Positions 1 to 5,409 of a stretch of 11,159 nucleotides of DNA are shown piece by piece (position 1 is the first letter of the stretch; every line of letters begins with the position of its first letter). Where the stretch lies: the NCBI GenBank assembly GCA_902782395.1, contig CACZNF010000046.1, positions 1 through 11,159 of the forward strand, in the 5' to 3' direction. The translations under genes were made by a program, and so were the position numbers. Below the pieces are notes generated by a model, which saw only the letters and a program-made list of their open reading frames with translations, was not told the origin of the DNA and did no database searches. This stretch comes from an uncultured Erysipelotrichaceae bacterium (lineage in GTDB: Bacteria > Bacillota_I > Bacilli_A > RFN20 > CAG-826).

Positions 1-17
1 TAAAGCAGAATTAGCAA

Positions 18-44
18 CAAAAAAATCCCCGTTTTTGGGGATTT
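18..44 (-). terminator. Rho-independent terminator of tRNA-His
   Basis: An 8-bp perfect stem (23-30 with 37-44, loop 31-36) is followed on the minus strand by a run of U residues (18-25). It lies 11 nt past the tRNA 3' end, so it most likely ends the tRNA-His transcript. Confidence 0.85.
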
Positions 45-55
45 ACATTTTTGTT

Positions 56-133
56 TGGGGCGAGTGACCAGATTCGAACTGGCGAATGCCTGGTTCACAG
101 CCAGGTGTGTTAGGCCTCTTCACCACACCCGCC
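56..133 (-). tRNA. tRNA-His (anticodon GTG)
   Basis: Read on the minus strand, this folds into a cloverleaf. The 7-bp acceptor stem pairs 126-132 with 60-66 and includes one G-U pair. The anticodon arm CCTGG/CCAGG encloses the loop CTGTGAA, whose anticodon GTG lies at 96-98. The T arm carries the TTCGAAT loop. The diagnostic histidine feature is present: an extra G at position -1 (complement of 133) lies opposite the discriminator C73 (complement of 59). The 3' CCA is encoded (56-58). The gene has its own promoter and terminator and appears to be a single-gene unit. Confidence 0.97.
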
Positions 134-142
134 AAATGCTTA

Positions 143-175
143 ATTATAATAATCTTTTTATACTGTCTTTGTCAA
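143..175 (-). promoter_or_regulatory. Promoter of tRNA-His
   Basis: A perfect -35 TTGACA (170-175, minus strand) is followed 18 nt later by TATTAT (146-151). An overlapping TATAAT lies at 143-148 but with a 21-nt spacer. Either would start transcription a few bases upstream of the tRNA 5' end at 133. The promoter lies just beyond the terminator at 192-233, so the tRNA is transcribed independently of the protein gene upstream. Confidence 0.75.
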
Positions 176-191
176 AGTGTTTTTACAAAAC

Positions 192-233
192 AAAAAGTCC
201 CACGAGATCAGGGAGTAATCTACGTGAGACTTT
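192..233 (-). terminator. Terminator of the small membrane protein gene
   Basis: An 11-bp stem pairs 194-204 with 223-233 (one G-U pair on the minus strand) around an 18-nt loop. A U-tract follows (192-196, continuing through a further A-rich stretch on the plus strand). It begins 8 nt past the stop codon at 241. Confidence 0.75.
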
Positions 234-240
234 CGCCGGA

Positions 241-468
241 TTAGAATTCGATAACTTTATCGCTTGTAATGACTGTGATAAGGTCAACAATCCACCAAAT
301 CCAGCCGAGCAAGACGGCGATAATAATCCAAACAACCATCATTGCCCAGTTCTTTTCATTGACTTTCTTAATGATACGATAGACCATCCATGTTAAGTCA
401 AGATAGAAAATACAGAAGACAATTTTGAGGACTTTGGATAAGTTATCCATCCACTTGATGTAGCCCAT
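241..468 (-). CDS. Small two-helix membrane protein, function unknown
   Basis: This is a 75-aa protein with an ATG at 468 and a good ribosome site (AAGGAG, 8-9 nt upstream). Two hydrophobic segments are visible, at residues about 14-32 and 41-67, separated by a basic and charged turn (RIIKKVNEKN). The second is tryptophan-rich (GWIWWIVDLI) and ends in a short polar tail. By eye its end resembles the last helix of TM2-domain or YqaE/Pmp3-like small membrane proteins, but I do not claim a family. The start lies 27 nt beyond the aminopeptidase stop with no terminator between, so the two are probably cotranscribed. A strong terminator follows. The ribosome site, terminator and coherent hydrophobic pattern make this a real gene despite its size. 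Confidence 0.75.
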   Translation of the reverse strand: MGYIKWMDNLSKVLKIVFCIFYLDLTWMVYRIIKKVNEKNWAMMVVWIIIAVLLGWIWWIVDLITVITSDKVIEF

Positions 469-483
469 TTTCTTCTCCTTTTG

Positions 484-495
484 ACATTATAATGT
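484..495. repeat. 12-bp palindrome ACATTATAATGT
   Basis: This perfect palindrome lies between the aminopeptidase stop codon and the ribosome site of the small membrane protein gene. It includes a TATAAT in both orientations, but no convincing -35 is seen at the right distance. It could be an internal weak promoter or an operator. The same ACATT...AATGT arms occur upstream of the aminopeptidase (1904-1924). Confidence 0.35.
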
Positions 496-1860
496 TTATT
501 TTGCAATGAGGAAGGCTTTATAGCCTAAGTAAGCCTCATAAACATCCACTTTTGAGACAATCTCCATAGGAGCGTGCATGTTGAGAACTGGAATACCAGC
601 GTCAATAACTCTCATATTATAGTTACCTAAGATGTAGGCGATTGTGCCACCACCACCTTGGTCAACTTTACCAAGTTCAGCGTTTTGCCAGTTAATCTTA
701 GCGTCATCCATCGTCTTTCTAATAAAGGCATAATATTCAGGCATAGCGTCGTTACTACCTGATTTACCACGGCTACCAGTATATTTGTTAAAGACCAAGC
801 CTTCGCCTAAATAGGCAGCGTTCTTTGGATCATTAACGGAAGCATATAAAGGATCGTAGCCCGCGCTGACGTCAGAAGAGAGCATTTCACTATTTTCCAT
901 CGCAAGTCTAGCGGCCCATAATGGGTGATCATTACCCGCTAAAGCGAGTAACTTAGCGATTGCGTTTTCAAAGAATAATGATTGAGCGCCTGTGGCACCG
1001 ACAGAGCCGATTTCTTCTTTATCGACTAAAATACAGCAAGCAGTCTTTTTAACTTCCTTAGTGTCTAATAAGGCCATTAAAGAGGTATAAGCACAGCTTC
1101 TATCATCATGACCATAGCCAGCGACCATACTTCTATCTAAACCATAGTCTCTAGCAGGACCAGCTGGAACGATTTCGATTTCCGCGGAGATGAAATCTTC
1201 TTCTTCAATGTTGTATTTTTCTTTTAATAAACGTAAGACATTAGCCTTAACTGGCTCTTTTTCTTCGTCATTAATTGGCATAGAACCTAAAGTAATATCT
1301 AGGCTTTCGCCTTCAATAGCTTTCGCTAAGGTTTTAGCCATTTGATCAGCGGATAAGTGGATTAATAAGTCAGTAACACCAACGATTGGATCTTTTGGAT
1401 CATCACCGATGTTAACATCAACCACTGAACCATCTTTCTTGCAAACAACACCCACTAAAGCAAGTGGAATGGTTGTCCATTGATATTTTTTAATACCACC
1501 ATAGTAGTGAGTATCACCTAAGGCAAAGCCTTTGGATTCATAAATTGGATTTTCCTTTAAGTCCATACGTGGGGAGTCAATGTGGGCTCCTAAAATTCTT
1601 AAGCCATTTTCAATTGGTTCTTTACCAATGATGAAGGCGGCAACGTTTTTCTTCTTATTGATGAAGTAAACACGGTCACCCGCTTTCACGTTTTTAACGT
1701 CTTCAACATTTTTAAAGCCATTGGCTTTTAATAACTTTTCTGCTTCAATGACGGCAATTCTTTCGCTTTTCGCGGTACTGATGAATTTCTTATATCCTTC
1801 AGCAAAGTCCATCACTGGTTTGTTATCTTTGTACTTTAACCAAGCATTTTTACGATACAT
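496..1860 (-). CDS. M18-family zinc aminopeptidase
   Basis: This 454-aa cytoplasmic metallopeptidase removes N-terminal residues from peptides (M18 / aspartyl aminopeptidase / yeast Ape1 clan), using a two-metal site. Motifs in order are: HIDSPR with metal His93 and Asp95; GHDDRSCAYT at 250-259, giving a bridging Asp (252 or 253); DKEEIGS at 280-286, with the catalytic-base and metal glutamates 282/283; SSDVSAGYDP with Asp330; and MHAPME with His429. The TGSRGKSG segment at 361-368 and the Gly-rich GGGG at 402-405 are also typical of the bacterial branch. The length is normal for the family and no signal peptide is present. The ATG at 1860 is preceded by AGAAAGGAAC. It has its own promoter (1898-1925) and probably reads on into the small membrane protein gene. 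M18 specificity (acidic versus other residues) cannot be read from the sequence. Confidence 0.95.
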   Translation of the reverse strand: MYRKNAWLKYKDNKPVMDFAEGYKKFISTAKSERIAVIEAEKLLKANGFKNVEDVKNVKAGDRVYFINKKKNVAAFIIGKEPIENGLRILGAHIDSPRMDLKENPIYESKGFALGDTHYYGGIKKYQWTTIPLALVGVVCKKDGSVVDVNIGDDPKDPIVGVTDLLIHLSADQMAKTLAKAIEGESLDITLGSMPINDEEKEPVKANVLRLLKEKYNIEEEDFISAEIEIVPAGPARDYGLDRSMVAGYGHDDRSCAYTSLMALLDTKEVKKTACCILVDKEEIGSVGATGAQSLFFENAIAKLLALAGNDHPLWAARLAMENSEMLSSDVSAGYDPLYASVNDPKNAAYLGEGLVFNKYTGSRGKSGSNDAMPEYYAFIRKTMDDAKINWQNAELGKVDQGGGGTIAYILGNYNMRVIDAGIPVLNMHAPMEIVSKVDVYEAYLGYKAFLIAK

Positions 1861-1897
1861 AACTTTGTTCCTTTCTAAATAATTTCACACTGCTTTA

Positions 1898-1925
1898 ATT
1901 GTATAACATTTTTCTTAAATGTTAA
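1898..1925 (-). promoter_or_regulatory. Promoter of the aminopeptidase gene with embedded inverted repeat
   Basis: On the minus strand, TTAACA (1920-1925) and TACAAT (1898-1903) are separated by 16 nt. An 8-bp perfect inverted repeat, TAACATTT-n5-AAATGTTA (1904-1911 and 1917-1924), fills the spacer and covers most of the -35. That placement suits an operator. The same hairpin could also act as a weak terminator for the serine dehydratase gene, which ends at 1935, but no U-tract follows. Confidence 0.55.
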
Positions 1926-1934
1926 TCGGTACGA

Positions 1935-3146
1935 TTATTTATTTTTATTAATTAGTTCCTTAATAACTTTTGATAAGCCCTTTTTAGCGGTTTCTCTATA
2001 GCCTGCGTGCAAGTCTTTACCTGTAAGGTACATCGTTAATAATGATTCATCAAATGTCACCTTAGCGGTTTCAATTGGCATGATGCCAACGATAGAAGCG
2101 GCATTGATGGCTTTAAGGGCAAATATCGCACATCTTTCAATACATGGAATTTGGACGTAGCCTTTTACTGGATCACAAGTAAGGCCTAATGAATGTTCTA
2201 ACGCTACTTCTGCGGATTGGGCGATACGCTTATAGTCATATCCTAGAGCGGTTGAAACCATCGCTGCACCCATCGAACAAGCGACACCTATTTCAGCTTG
2301 GCAACCTGCTTCCGCACCTGAAATGGAGGCATTGCTTTTGGCTAATAGGCCGATAAGACCGGCTACTAAGAAGCCTTTACGAATATCTTCATAAGGGACT
2401 TTCTTCATTTCTAAATATTTCACAACACCTGGGATGACACCCGCACTACCACATGTCGGGGCAACAACAATCACACCACCCGCTGCGTTTTCTTCACTCG
2501 CGGCAAAGGACGCAATCGCGACGTTAGTTTGAATATCATCTTCTTTATGCTCTTTAATCATGTTTTCATACATGAGTTTAGCTTTTCTTTTAACGTGTAA
2601 TTCACCAGGAAGTTCTCCATCCGCATTAATACCGTTTTGAACTGATTTTTTAATCGCTTGATATATTTCATCAATGTAAGAGAGTATTTCTTCACCTTCA
2701 TGGAATAAGACATATTCCCATAATGAATAACCATAATCACGGCAGTACGCCATAATCTCCGAAAGAGTATGATGTGGGTATAAATCATTACCGTCTTGCT
2801 TCTTTTCCCCATTTACTGTAATCACACCACCACCGATGGAGACGATTGTTTCTTTTTTAATTTCGTTATTTGGTAGAGTGATTTCAAATAACATGGTATT
2901 AGGATGTTTGACTCTTTTACGTGCATCGAAAATAATATGGTGCTTAATATTACCAAGGTACTTATCAATAATGTAATCGGTTAAGTGACCTTTACCTGTG
3001 GAGGCTAAAGAACCACATAGTTTCACTTTGATAAATTCTGCGTTTGGATATTTATTTAAGATATATCTAACAGCGTTATGTGGACCAATTGTATGTGATG
3101 AACTTGGTCCATGACCAATATAAAAGACACCTTTAATTGAATGCAT
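1935..3146 (-). CDS. sdaA: L-serine dehydratase, iron-sulfur type, single chain
   Basis: This 403-aa protein converts L-serine to pyruvate and ammonia with a [4Fe-4S] cluster. The N-terminal beta domain (about 1-150) contains GPSSSHTIGP at 13-22. The C-terminal alpha domain (about 160-403) contains APTCGSAG at 229-236, SGAEAGCQAEIG at 276-287 and TCDPVKGYVQIPCIERC at 323-339. Cys282, Cys324 and Cys335 show the 42- and 11-residue spacings of the cluster ligands known from the Legionella type enzyme. Further cysteines lie at 232, 290 and 339. The C-terminus ends KNK with no cysteine, so the C-terminal cysteine described in the Legionella enzyme as a plug ligand is absent. Beta and alpha parts are fused, unlike the split SdaAB/SdaAA of Bacillus. 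The ATG at 3146 lies 2 nt after the kinase stop, and the ribosome site GAGG sits inside the kinase's last codons, so the two genes are one operon. Confidence 0.95.
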   Translation of the reverse strand: MHSIKGVFYIGHGPSSSHTIGPHNAVRYILNKYPNAEFIKVKLCGSLASTGKGHLTDYIIDKYLGNIKHHIIFDARKRVKHPNTMLFEITLPNNEIKKETIVSIGGGVITVNGEKKQDGNDLYPHHTLSEIMAYCRDYGYSLWEYVLFHEGEEILSYIDEIYQAIKKSVQNGINADGELPGELHVKRKAKLMYENMIKEHKEDDIQTNVAIASFAASEENAAGGVIVVAPTCGSAGVIPGVVKYLEMKKVPYEDIRKGFLVAGLIGLLAKSNASISGAEAGCQAEIGVACSMGAAMVSTALGYDYKRIAQSAEVALEHSLGLTCDPVKGYVQIPCIERCAIFALKAINAASIVGIMPIETAKVTFDESLLTMYLTGKDLHAGYRETAKKGLSKVIKELINKNK

Positions 3147-3148
3147 GT

Positions 3149-3703
3149 TTAATCCTCAAATTCATCTTCGATAATTTGCAAAGCCTCTTCCACGACTTCA
3201 TCTTCATCTAAATTAGACATATCAATGTAATTAGGGGTAAAGACAAAGTCTTGATCTCTAAGGTTTTCAATATACTCTCTAAACTTTTCATATGATTCTT
3301 CTAAATGAATAGAACGATGGGCAATATGTCTATTTGCTAATCTATCCAAGAACCTTTGATAGAGTAAAGGTGTATCACCTGTTAAAACAAGTAACACGAC
3401 TTGATAATTATTTTCTTCAGCAATATTTTGTATTTCGTTTAATTCGTCTGTACGGAAGTTAGCCTCTAAGATTAAATCTTGTTTCACTAAAGCGCATTGC
3501 TTAAAGAAATAGATCATATCTGTAGTCGCTACGATAGATAATTCTCTATTTTATTCTCTAGAAGAATAACCAATGATATCACAAGCAATTTCTTTTAAAG
3601 CGTCTTTGGTGATAAAAGGAATTTGATAGCGTTCACTTAAAGCCATCGCTAAAGTGCTTTTGCCTGCGGCTAAGTCGCCTGTGATAACAATTAATCTTTG
3701 CAT
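3149..3703 (-). pseudogene. P-loop kinase (AAA/zeta-like fold) interrupted by an in-frame TAA
   Basis: This is a continuous 185-codon frame with a single internal stop, TAA at 3551-3553 (codon 51). The start is ATG 3703 (MQRLIVITGD), although no clear ribosome site precedes it. The Walker A motif G-DLAA-GKS lies at residues 9-16, followed by TKDALKEIA at 32-40. After the stop the same frame continues without shift (NRELSIVATTDM...). It then shows an EANFRTDE segment, a predicted strand VVLLVLTGD, a basic lid-like RLANRHIAHRS, and an acidic C-terminus. The intact form would be about 184 aa, typical of small nucleoside/sugar kinase or zeta/chloramphenicol-phosphotransferase-like P-loop proteins; the substrate is unknown. 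The part beyond the stop has no start with a ribosome site and would not be translated well alone. It is probably a nonsense pseudogene, possibly a sequence error. TAA is the normal stop of most genes here, so recoding is unlikely. It is followed directly by sdaA. Confidence 0.8.
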
Positions 3704-3732
3704 ACCAATAACATGATAATTGTTTTTTAGGC

Positions 3733-3755
3733 AAAAGAAAAGGCGCGTTAGCGCC
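3733..3755 (-). terminator. Terminator of the DegV-family gene
   Basis: GGCGC-TAAC-GCGCC (3742-3755) is a 5-bp all-GC stem with a tetraloop, followed on the minus strand by TTTTCTTTT (3733-3741). It begins 4 nt past the degV stop codon. It separates degV from the kinase-sdaA operon. Confidence 0.85.
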
Positions 3756-3759
3756 AATC

Positions 3760-4629
3760 TTATCTGTGCTTTGCGTGGAAGCTTACGCCCATGGCATTTG
3801 GACCACAGTGACTACCAGCGGTTGGATTCACCACTTCGTATTCAATGTTAAGGTCTTCACCAAAGTGATCTTTGAGCATTTTGCCAAATTCTTCAGCGAT
3901 TTCAAGTGCATCAGTATGAGCGATAATCACTCTATGACCTTTAATATCATCTTCTAAATCAATGACATATTGTAAGAGTTTTTGTAAGGTTTGTTTTCTA
4001 CCACGGCATTTATCTTTAGTGGCCATTTTGCCATCTTCACCAATATAGATGATTGGTTTTAAGCCAATGATATTACCAAAGAACGCTGCGAAACCAGAGA
4101 CACGACCACTTTTACCGAAGAACTTCAAGTCATCAGCGTAGAAATAGAAAGCAGTCTTATCAACTTCTGTTTCCGCCCATTTTTGGATTTCTTCAATAGA
4201 AGCACCATTTTTATATAATTCACCGATGCTTAAGCAGATATTATAACTACCTAAGGTGATACCTTTGGTATCGATAAGGGTGAGTTTTCTTTCTGGGTAT
4301 TTTTCATTTAATTCTTCCATCGCTAAACGGAGGGAATTGAATGTTGCAGACATCGCTGCGGAGAAATGGACATATAAAATGTCATGACCAGCGGCAAATT
4401 CTGGTTCGAAGTAATTCATATATTCCACTGGTGAAAGAGCGCTGGTTGTAGGAATAGTGCCCGCTCTTAATTTGTTATAGAAAGTTTTGTAATCAAATTC
4501 TTTGAAATCAACGTATGGACGAATTTCTTGTCCATCAATTGTGTAAGGCATAGAAATAAGTTTATAACCGTATCTAGCCGCTACTTCTGGAGTGATATCA
4601 GTATCGGTATCTGTGAATAAAGTATACAT
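3760..4629 (-). CDS. DegV-family (FakB-like) fatty-acid-binding protein
   Basis: This is a 289-aa soluble protein. DegV/FakB proteins hold a fatty acid and, with the kinase FakA, present it for phosphorylation and use in membrane lipid synthesis. Family landmarks (numbered from ATG 4629) are: TDTDTDI near the N-terminus (usually D-S-T/S-D); TSALSP, matching the TSxPS loop; DTKGITLGS; KFFGKSGRVSG, matching the conserved GR(I/V)S loop; GLKPIIYI; and GPNAMGVSF, matching GPGALGxxF. I chose ATG 4629 because AGAGGTG lies 7-8 nt before it; the in-frame GTG at 4638 sits inside that ribosome site. No FakA partner is in the window. The lipid bound cannot be predicted. It forms a single-gene unit with an extended -10 promoter and a GC-rich terminator. 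Confidence 0.93.
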   Translation of the reverse strand: MYTLFTDTDTDITPEVAARYGYKLISMPYTIDGQEIRPYVDFKEFDYKTFYNKLRAGTIPTTSALSPVEYMNYFEPEFAAGHDILYVHFSAAMSATFNSLRLAMEELNEKYPERKLTLIDTKGITLGSYNICLSIGELYKNGASIEEIQKWAETEVDKTAFYFYADDLKFFGKSGRVSGFAAFFGNIIGLKPIIYIGEDGKMATKDKCRGRKQTLQKLLQYVIDLEDDIKGHRVIIAHTDALEIAEEFGKMLKDHFGEDLNIEYEVVNPTAGSHCGPNAMGVSFHAKHR

Positions 4630-4652
4630 GTGTAACACCTCTATATGGACAC

Positions 4653-4661
4653 ATTATAACA
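4653..4661 (-). promoter_or_regulatory. Extended -10 promoter of the DegV-family gene
   Basis: On the minus strand TGTTATAAT (TGn plus a perfect TATAAT) lies about 24 nt before the ATG at 4629. No good -35 is present at 16-18 nt, which is tolerable for an extended -10. Further upstream an inverted repeat, ACACTT-n6-AAGTGT (4693-4710), could be an operator, but nothing proves it. Confidence 0.55.
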
Positions 4662-4692
4662 ACCTAGAGGTAAGGATTGATATAGTCTAGTG

Positions 4693-4710
4693 ACACTTTG
4701 TGACAAGTGT
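4693..4710. repeat. Inverted repeat upstream of the DegV-family gene
   Basis: ACACTT (4693-4698) and AAGTGT (4705-4710) are separated by TGTGAC. The repeat lies between the terminator of the neighbouring membrane protein gene and the degV promoter, about 32 nt upstream of its -10. It could bind a dimeric regulator, or be chance in AT-rich DNA. Confidence 0.3.
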
Positions 4711-4715
4711 ACAAA

Positions 4716-4744
4716 ACAAAAAACCAGCAAATTCATTGCCGGTT
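4716..4744 (-). terminator. Terminator of the four-helix membrane protein gene
   Basis: A 9-bp stem (4722-4730 with 4736-4744, one G-U on the minus strand) has a 5-nt loop and is followed by TTTTTTGTTTT on the minus strand. It lies 26 nt past the ancestral stop codon (4770-4772), as expected for the gene before its duplication. It is farther from the present stop at 4829. Confidence 0.85.
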
Positions 4745-4800
4745 ATTTGTCAAAATTTGTAATTATCGATTAGAGACCTTTGTCTTCTAAAATTGGAGCA

Positions 4801-4912
4801 GCGACATCCATTGCGCCAGCGAGAACGCCTAAGATACCAAAGACGATTGGACCAGCGCGACATCCATTGCGCCAGCGAGAACGCCTAAGATACCAAAGAC
4901 GATTGGACCAGC
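4801..4912. repeat. 56-bp exact tandem duplication inside a coding sequence
   Basis: Positions 4801-4856 and 4857-4912 are identical base for base. The unit falls in the 3' end of the four-helix membrane protein gene. Since 56 is not a multiple of three, the second pass is read in another frame and ends at a TAG. The ancestral single-copy sequence was flanked by AGCAGC on both sides, but the junction reads CAGC|GCGAC, one base short of a simple slip between those flanks. Confidence 0.97.
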
Positions 4913-5302
4913 AGCTAAACGGTAATCAAAAGGTAATTCGTTAATAGCTCTGAAGAATACGCCGTTTAATAAGATTAATGCACCACCTAAGACCATTGCA
5001 CATCCAGCAGCAAACGCCAACTTCTTTGTTAAGTCTTTACCGATTAATTCATCAATAAACACGAAAGCTAATCCTGCGAGTCCTCCGATTAAGATGAGTA
5101 AGTAACCGATAAAGCCAAATGGAGAGGCTTTGTTGTACACACCATTGCCGAAGAATGTTTCATTCCATGTGAAATTGATGTTGGAAAATTCGGCATGGTG
5201 AATTTGTGTGGCGATGAACATTGAAACAAAGATAACTAAAGCAAGAAGTGCAGCAAACATTCTAAGTAAAGAATGAAGCATAACATACTTATTTTGTCCC
5301 AT
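4829..5302 (-). CDS. Four-helix membrane protein, C-terminus frameshifted by duplication
   Basis: This 157-aa protein has four hydrophobic segments, at about 11-33, 61-83, 95-114 and 128-148, joined by short polar loops; I do not recognise the family. The first 149 residues look ancestral. The last eight (LVQSSLVS) result from the 56-bp tandem duplication at 4801-4912. Removing one copy gives a C-terminus of APILEDKGL and a stop at 4770-4772, for a 158-aa protein, with the terminator just beyond. The 5' end is also altered: a 32-bp tandem duplication (5284-5347) copies the ribosome site and first codons, so two ATGs, 5302 and 5334, each have GGAGATATCGCA before them. Only 5302 is in frame. 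The upstream ATG opens a 32-aa out-of-frame peptide. The protein may still insert in the membrane because all four helices precede the altered tail. It is a single-gene unit. Confidence 0.75.
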   Translation of the reverse strand: MGQNKYVMLHSLLRMFAALLALVIFVSMFIATQIHHAEFSNINFTWNETFFGNGVYNKASPFGFIGYLLILIGGLAGLAFVFIDELIGKDLTKKLAFAAGCAMVLGGALILLNGVFFRAINELPFDYRLAAGPIVFGILGVLAGAMDVALVQSSLVS

Positions 5303-5334
5303 TGCGATATCTCCTCATACTTATTTTGTCCCAT
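5236..5334 (-). other. Decoy upstream reading frame created by the 32-bp duplication
   Basis: The outer ATG (5334) has the better placed original ribosome site (AAAGGAGATATCGCA). It encodes MGQNKYEEIS... for 32 codons in a frame shifted relative to the real gene, ending at TAG 5236-5238. It overlaps the true start at 5302 and probably competes with it for ribosomes. This is a by-product of the duplication, not a gene in its own right. Confidence 0.6.
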
Positions 5335-5347
5335 TGCGATATCTCCT
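5284..5347. repeat. 32-bp exact tandem duplication over ribosome site and start codon
   Basis: Positions 5284-5315 and 5316-5347 are identical. Each copy holds, on the minus strand, AGGAGATATCGCA, an ATG and the next codons up to ATAAGTATG. The offset of 32 puts the two ATGs in different frames. No shared bases flank the junction (CTCCT|CATAC), so there is no obvious microhomology. Confidence 0.97.
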
Positions 5348-5365
5348 TTTGTGTATACAAACAAA

Positions 5366-5393
5366 ATTATAAGAAAATTGAAAGTTTTTACAA
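5366..5393 (-). promoter_or_regulatory. Promoter of the four-helix membrane protein gene
   Basis: On the minus strand TTGTAA (5388-5393) and a perfect TATAAT (5366-5371) are separated by 16 nt, 31 nt or so before the outer ATG. A weak 6-bp hairpin, AAAGTT-n5-AACTTT (5381-5397), overlaps the -35 and may be a poor terminator for the protease gene, which stops at 5410. Confidence 0.6.
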
Positions 5394-5409
5394 CTTTTAT
5401 TTTACGAAG

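Noticed and set aside
134..240. Small RNA or riboswitch between tRNA-His and the small membrane gene
   Set aside because: The space is fully explained by the tRNA promoter and the upstream gene's terminator.
55..396. Plus-strand open frame across the tRNA and small-gene region
   Set aside because: It runs antisense through tRNA-His, a promoter, a terminator and a supported minus-strand gene; it has no ribosome site and no coherent protein pattern.
1894..1903. OhrR half-site (TACAATT) in the aminopeptidase promoter
   Set aside because: TACAAT is just a common -10 sequence here; there is no second half-site and no functional link.
3704..3757. TTG start giving the kinase an 18-residue N-terminal extension
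   Set aside because: The TTG lies just ahead of the degV terminator hairpin and the extension runs through it; MQRLIVITGD at 3703 is the usual start just before a Walker A strand.
4630..4638. GTG start three codons upstream for the DegV-family protein
   Set aside because: It overlaps the AGAGGTG ribosome site that serves ATG 4629.
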